Positions 6,077 through 7,600 of a stretch of 7,600 nucleotides of DNA are shown here, one piece after another. Within the stretch, counting starts at the first letter, position 1. Each line of letters opens with the position of its first letter. Under the pieces are notes generated by a model. It was not told the origin of the DNA and ran no database searches. It was given only the letters and a program-made list of their open reading frames with translations. The stretch is from F23-B02 sp963627445 (GTDB lineage: Bacteria; Bacillota; Clostridia; Oscillospirales; Oscillospiraceae). A program made the position numbers and the translations under genes. The stretch is from positions 1-7,600 of the forward strand of contig CAVGBM010000105.1 of NCBI GenBank assembly GCA_963627445.1, read 5' to 3'.

Positions 6077-6722
6077 ATGGATAGTATAGCACAAACAAAG
6101 CGTTATTTGCCACATGAAATTACAACAAAAATAGGTTCTGTGAAATTGTACAGAGAAACGAAGGACATTAGCTTTGTTTGTCGCCGGTATCACATCTCCA
6201 AAGCTTCTCTGATGAGGTGGAATAAACGATATGACGGGACGAAGGCATCCTTGATGTGTAAGTCGCATCGGCCGCACACTCCTCATCCCAACGCCCACAC
6301 AGAGGAAGAATTGAAATGGATCCGGGACTACCGACACCGAGCATCAGTGTGTGCGAGATGTACGGTAAGCTCAAGCAGGAGAAAGCCTACACCTGCCATC
6401 CGGGCTCGTTATACCGCATCTTTGTGAAGTTGGGATACCGCAAGGAAGCACCATCAACCAAGGAAAAATCAAAACACCTTGGCAAATACGACACTCCCAC
6501 GGAATTGGGCATGAAGTGGCAGACGGATGTGAAATATGTCCCGAAAGTCTGCTATGTCGGCACAGACGGGGGGGATTCTACCAATATACTATGATCGAGG
6601 AAGCAAGTCGCAAACGCTTTATATACGCCTACAAGGAACACAGCAGCTATTCTACAGTGGATTCTTTCAAAAGAGCTATCGTTTTCTTCGGGTATGCACC
6701 CGAAACAGTCCAGACCGATAAT
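6077..6722 (+). pseudogene. Frameshifted and truncated transposase (rve/DDE type, IS481/IS3-like)
   Basis: Three reading frames together read as one transposase. Frame 2 from ATG 6077 gives an N-terminal helix-turn-helix (ITTKIGSVKLYRETKD and CRRYHISKASLMRW) up to KWIRDY near 6330. Frame 1 continues from about 6340 with ISVCEMYGKLKQ, SLYRIFVKLGY and WQTDVKYVP, which holds the first catalytic Asp, to the G7 run at 6568-6574. Frame 3 continues with FYQYTMIEEASRKRFIYAYKE and ends at VQTDN, which holds the second Asp. After 6722 the expected Gly and later the catalytic Glu are missing, and unrelated residues lead to a stop at 6752. Each break equals a net loss of one base (modulo 3). Family members are single proteins of roughly 300 or more residues, so about a third is gone. 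It cannot make an active enzyme. Confidence 0.88.
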
Positions 6723-6726
6723 GCTA

Positions 6727-6755
6727 TTGTTTTTTTCCGAACGGTGCGTTAGAAT
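6727..6755 (+). promoter_or_regulatory. Candidate promoter for the M16C peptidase gene at the insertion-sequence breakpoint
   Basis: TTGTTT (6727-6732), a 17-base spacer and TAGAAT (6750-6755) resemble a sigma-A promoter: 3/6 at -35 and 5/6 at -10. A perfect TTGACA occurs later at 6781-6786, but no acceptable -10 box follows it at 16-18 bases. The stretch 6723-6834 holds no other recognisable feature. Confidence 0.4.
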
Positions 6756-6834
6756 GATGGCACAATGCTGACCGTAAATATTGACACACGAATATTACAA
6801 ACATTTCAGCAAGACCCTTTGAAAGGCAAGAAAT

Positions 6835-7600
6835 ATGATAACAGAAAAAACAAAACTTTGTGACTTGGAGCTTGGCGGTGTGACCGCGGGCTTCGAGCTT
6901 GAAAAAAAGCAGTATGTCGAGGCGAAAAAGGCCATGCTCTACACCCTGCGGCACAAAAAGTGCGGCGCTCGGCTTTTGTATTTTGACAGAGCCGACCTCA
7001 ACAAGACCTTTGCGGTCTCCTTTAAGACCCTTCCCGAAAACGACACCGGCGTTTTCCACATTCTTGAGCACAGCGTGTTAAACGGCTCGGACAAATTCTC
7101 CGTAAAGGAGCCGTTTGTCTCGCTGCTGCAAAGCTCCATGCAGACATTTTTAAACGCCTACACCTTCGGCGACAAGACCATGTACCCGGTCTCGAGCCGC
7201 AATGAGCAGGATCTTTTTAACCTCATGAGCGTGTACCTCGACGCGGTGTTTCACCCGAGCATCTACTCCATGCCCGAGATATTCATGCAGGAGGGCTGGC
7301 ACTACGAGTTTGACGAAAATGGCTCGGTCAGCTACAACGGCGTCGTGTTCAGCGAGATGAAGGGCGTGTACGCCGATGTTGAGCGCATTATGGGCAGCGC
7401 CTTTGACAGACTCGTGTATTCCGACACCTGCTACGGCTTTGATTCGGGCGGCAGACCCGAGAGTATAACAGACCTCAGCTACGAGCAGTTTATCGAAACC
7501 CACAAGCGCTTTTATCACCCAACGAATGCCCGCTTCTTCCTTGACGGACACATGGATGTTGACAGCGTTTTGGAGTACATAGACTCCGAGTACCTCTCCC
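6835..7600 (+). CDS. M16C zinc metallopeptidase (PreP/falcilysin-like), N-terminal part only
   Basis: From ATG at 6835 the frame stays open for 255 codons to the right edge. The sequence follows the M16C (presequence protease) family closely. It shows the inverted zinc motif HILEH (H75, E78 as catalytic base, H79) within TGVFHILEHSVLNGS, then VKEPFVSLLQSSMQTFLNA, MYPVSSRN, and the distal zinc ligand E174 in VVFSEMKGVYADVE. The stretch NKTFAVSFKTLPEND before the zinc motif is also typical. Full-length relatives have about 950-1000 residues with two M16 halves forming a closed chamber that degrades short peptides. This piece covers most of the first catalytic domain. No signal peptide is seen, so it is probably cytoplasmic. 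The ribosome binding site AAAGG lies 8 bases before the ATG. The upstream neighbour is the broken insertion sequence. Confidence 0.95.
   Translation, partial: MITEKTKLCDLELGGVTAGFELEKKQYVEAKKAMLYTLRHKKCGARLLYFDRADLNKTFAVSFKTLPENDTGVFHILEHSVLNGSDKFSVKEPFVSLLQSSMQTFLNAYTFGDKTMYPVSSRNEQDLFNLMSVYLDAVFHPSIYSMPEIFMQEGWHYEFDENGSVSYNGVVFSEMKGVYADVERIMGSAFDRLVYSDTCYGFDSGGRPESITDLSYEQFIETHKRFYHPTNARFFLDGHMDVDSVLEYIDSEYLS

Larger units (their letters stand above)
5975..6722 (+). mobile_element. Degraded insertion sequence remnant (IS481/IS3-like), right end lost
   Basis: The element is recognised from its transposase coding sequence. The probable left end is near 5975, where TGTAGCGTTACAATAG starts; TGT at the tip and the distance to the transposase fit an IS481-type terminus. 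The left boundary is an estimate because no matching inverted copy is visible downstream. The recognisable transposase sequence stops at about 6722, after the second Asp of the DDE triad, and the rest of the gene and the right terminal repeat are missing. No target-site duplication can be assigned. The remnant sits between the promoter of the minus-strand unit and the M16C peptidase gene. Confidence 0.7.

Noticed and set aside
6077..6427. The 116-codon first transposase frame read as an independent orfA, as in IS3 elements with programmed frameshifting.
   Set aside because: No A6G-type slippery site lies at the frame change near 6330-6340. The homology passes abruptly to another frame, and the 3' part is also broken, so decay explains it better.
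6781..6809. A perfect TTGACA at 6781 taken as the -35 box of the peptidase promoter.
   Set aside because: The sequences 16-18 bases downstream (around TTTCAG) are poor -10 boxes, so it is probably chance.
7150..7551. A minus-strand open frame of 133 codons inside the M16C gene.
   Set aside because: It is antisense to a clear HILEH metallopeptidase coding sequence and is a shadow frame.
1..7600. tRNA, rRNA, CRISPR arrays and known riboswitches.
   Set aside because: No tRNA-like cloverleaf, rRNA segment, regularly spaced repeats or recognisable riboswitch core was seen on reading either strand.

Overview
The window looks like a chromosomal stretch from a gut-type Clostridia bacterium (Oscillospiraceae/Ruminococcaceae-like Firmicute). 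This is inferred from moderate GC, purine-rich AGGAGG-type ribosome binding sites, sigma-A promoters with extended -10 boxes, and the protein families present. The species cannot be named from sequence alone.

Layout. From about 5945 down to 1, everything is read on the minus strand, in two transcription units. Unit A (promoter about 5917-5945) carries a seven-helix membrane protein of unknown function (5842-5213), an alpha/beta-hydrolase lipoprotein (5175-4267) and a P1-family (S58, NylC/DmpA-like) self-cleaving Ntn-hydrolase (4194-3244). It ends at a Rho-independent terminator (3224-3188). Unit B (promoter about 3092-3120) carries a membrane-bound protein fusing a sensor region, HAMP-like linker, SpoIIE/PP2C phosphatase and anti-sigma-type HATPase kinase (3006-829). 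It is followed by a STAS anti-anti-sigma-like protein (832-536) and a RelA/SpoT-type HD-domain hydrolase (539 to beyond the left edge). Both junctions in unit B are ATGA stop/start overlaps, so the three proteins are probably translationally coupled.

From about 5975 to 6722 on the plus strand lies a decayed insertion sequence. Its transposase (rve/DDE type, IS481/IS3-like) has two frame breaks and loses its 3' third, including the last catalytic residue. Its 5' end keeps a promoter and a long inverted repeat that would hide the transposase ribosome binding site only in read-through transcripts. From 6835 to the right edge is the start of an M16C (PreP/falcilysin-type) zinc metallopeptidase; a candidate promoter for it sits on the insertion-sequence breakpoint.

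The most interesting unit is the partner-switching operon. One polypeptide carries both the phosphatase and the kinase that would set the phosphorylation state of the adjacent STAS protein. No sigma factor is visible next to them. The next coupled gene encodes a (p)ppGpp-hydrolase-like HD protein, which raises the possibility that the switch output is nucleotide second-messenger turnover rather than a sigma factor.
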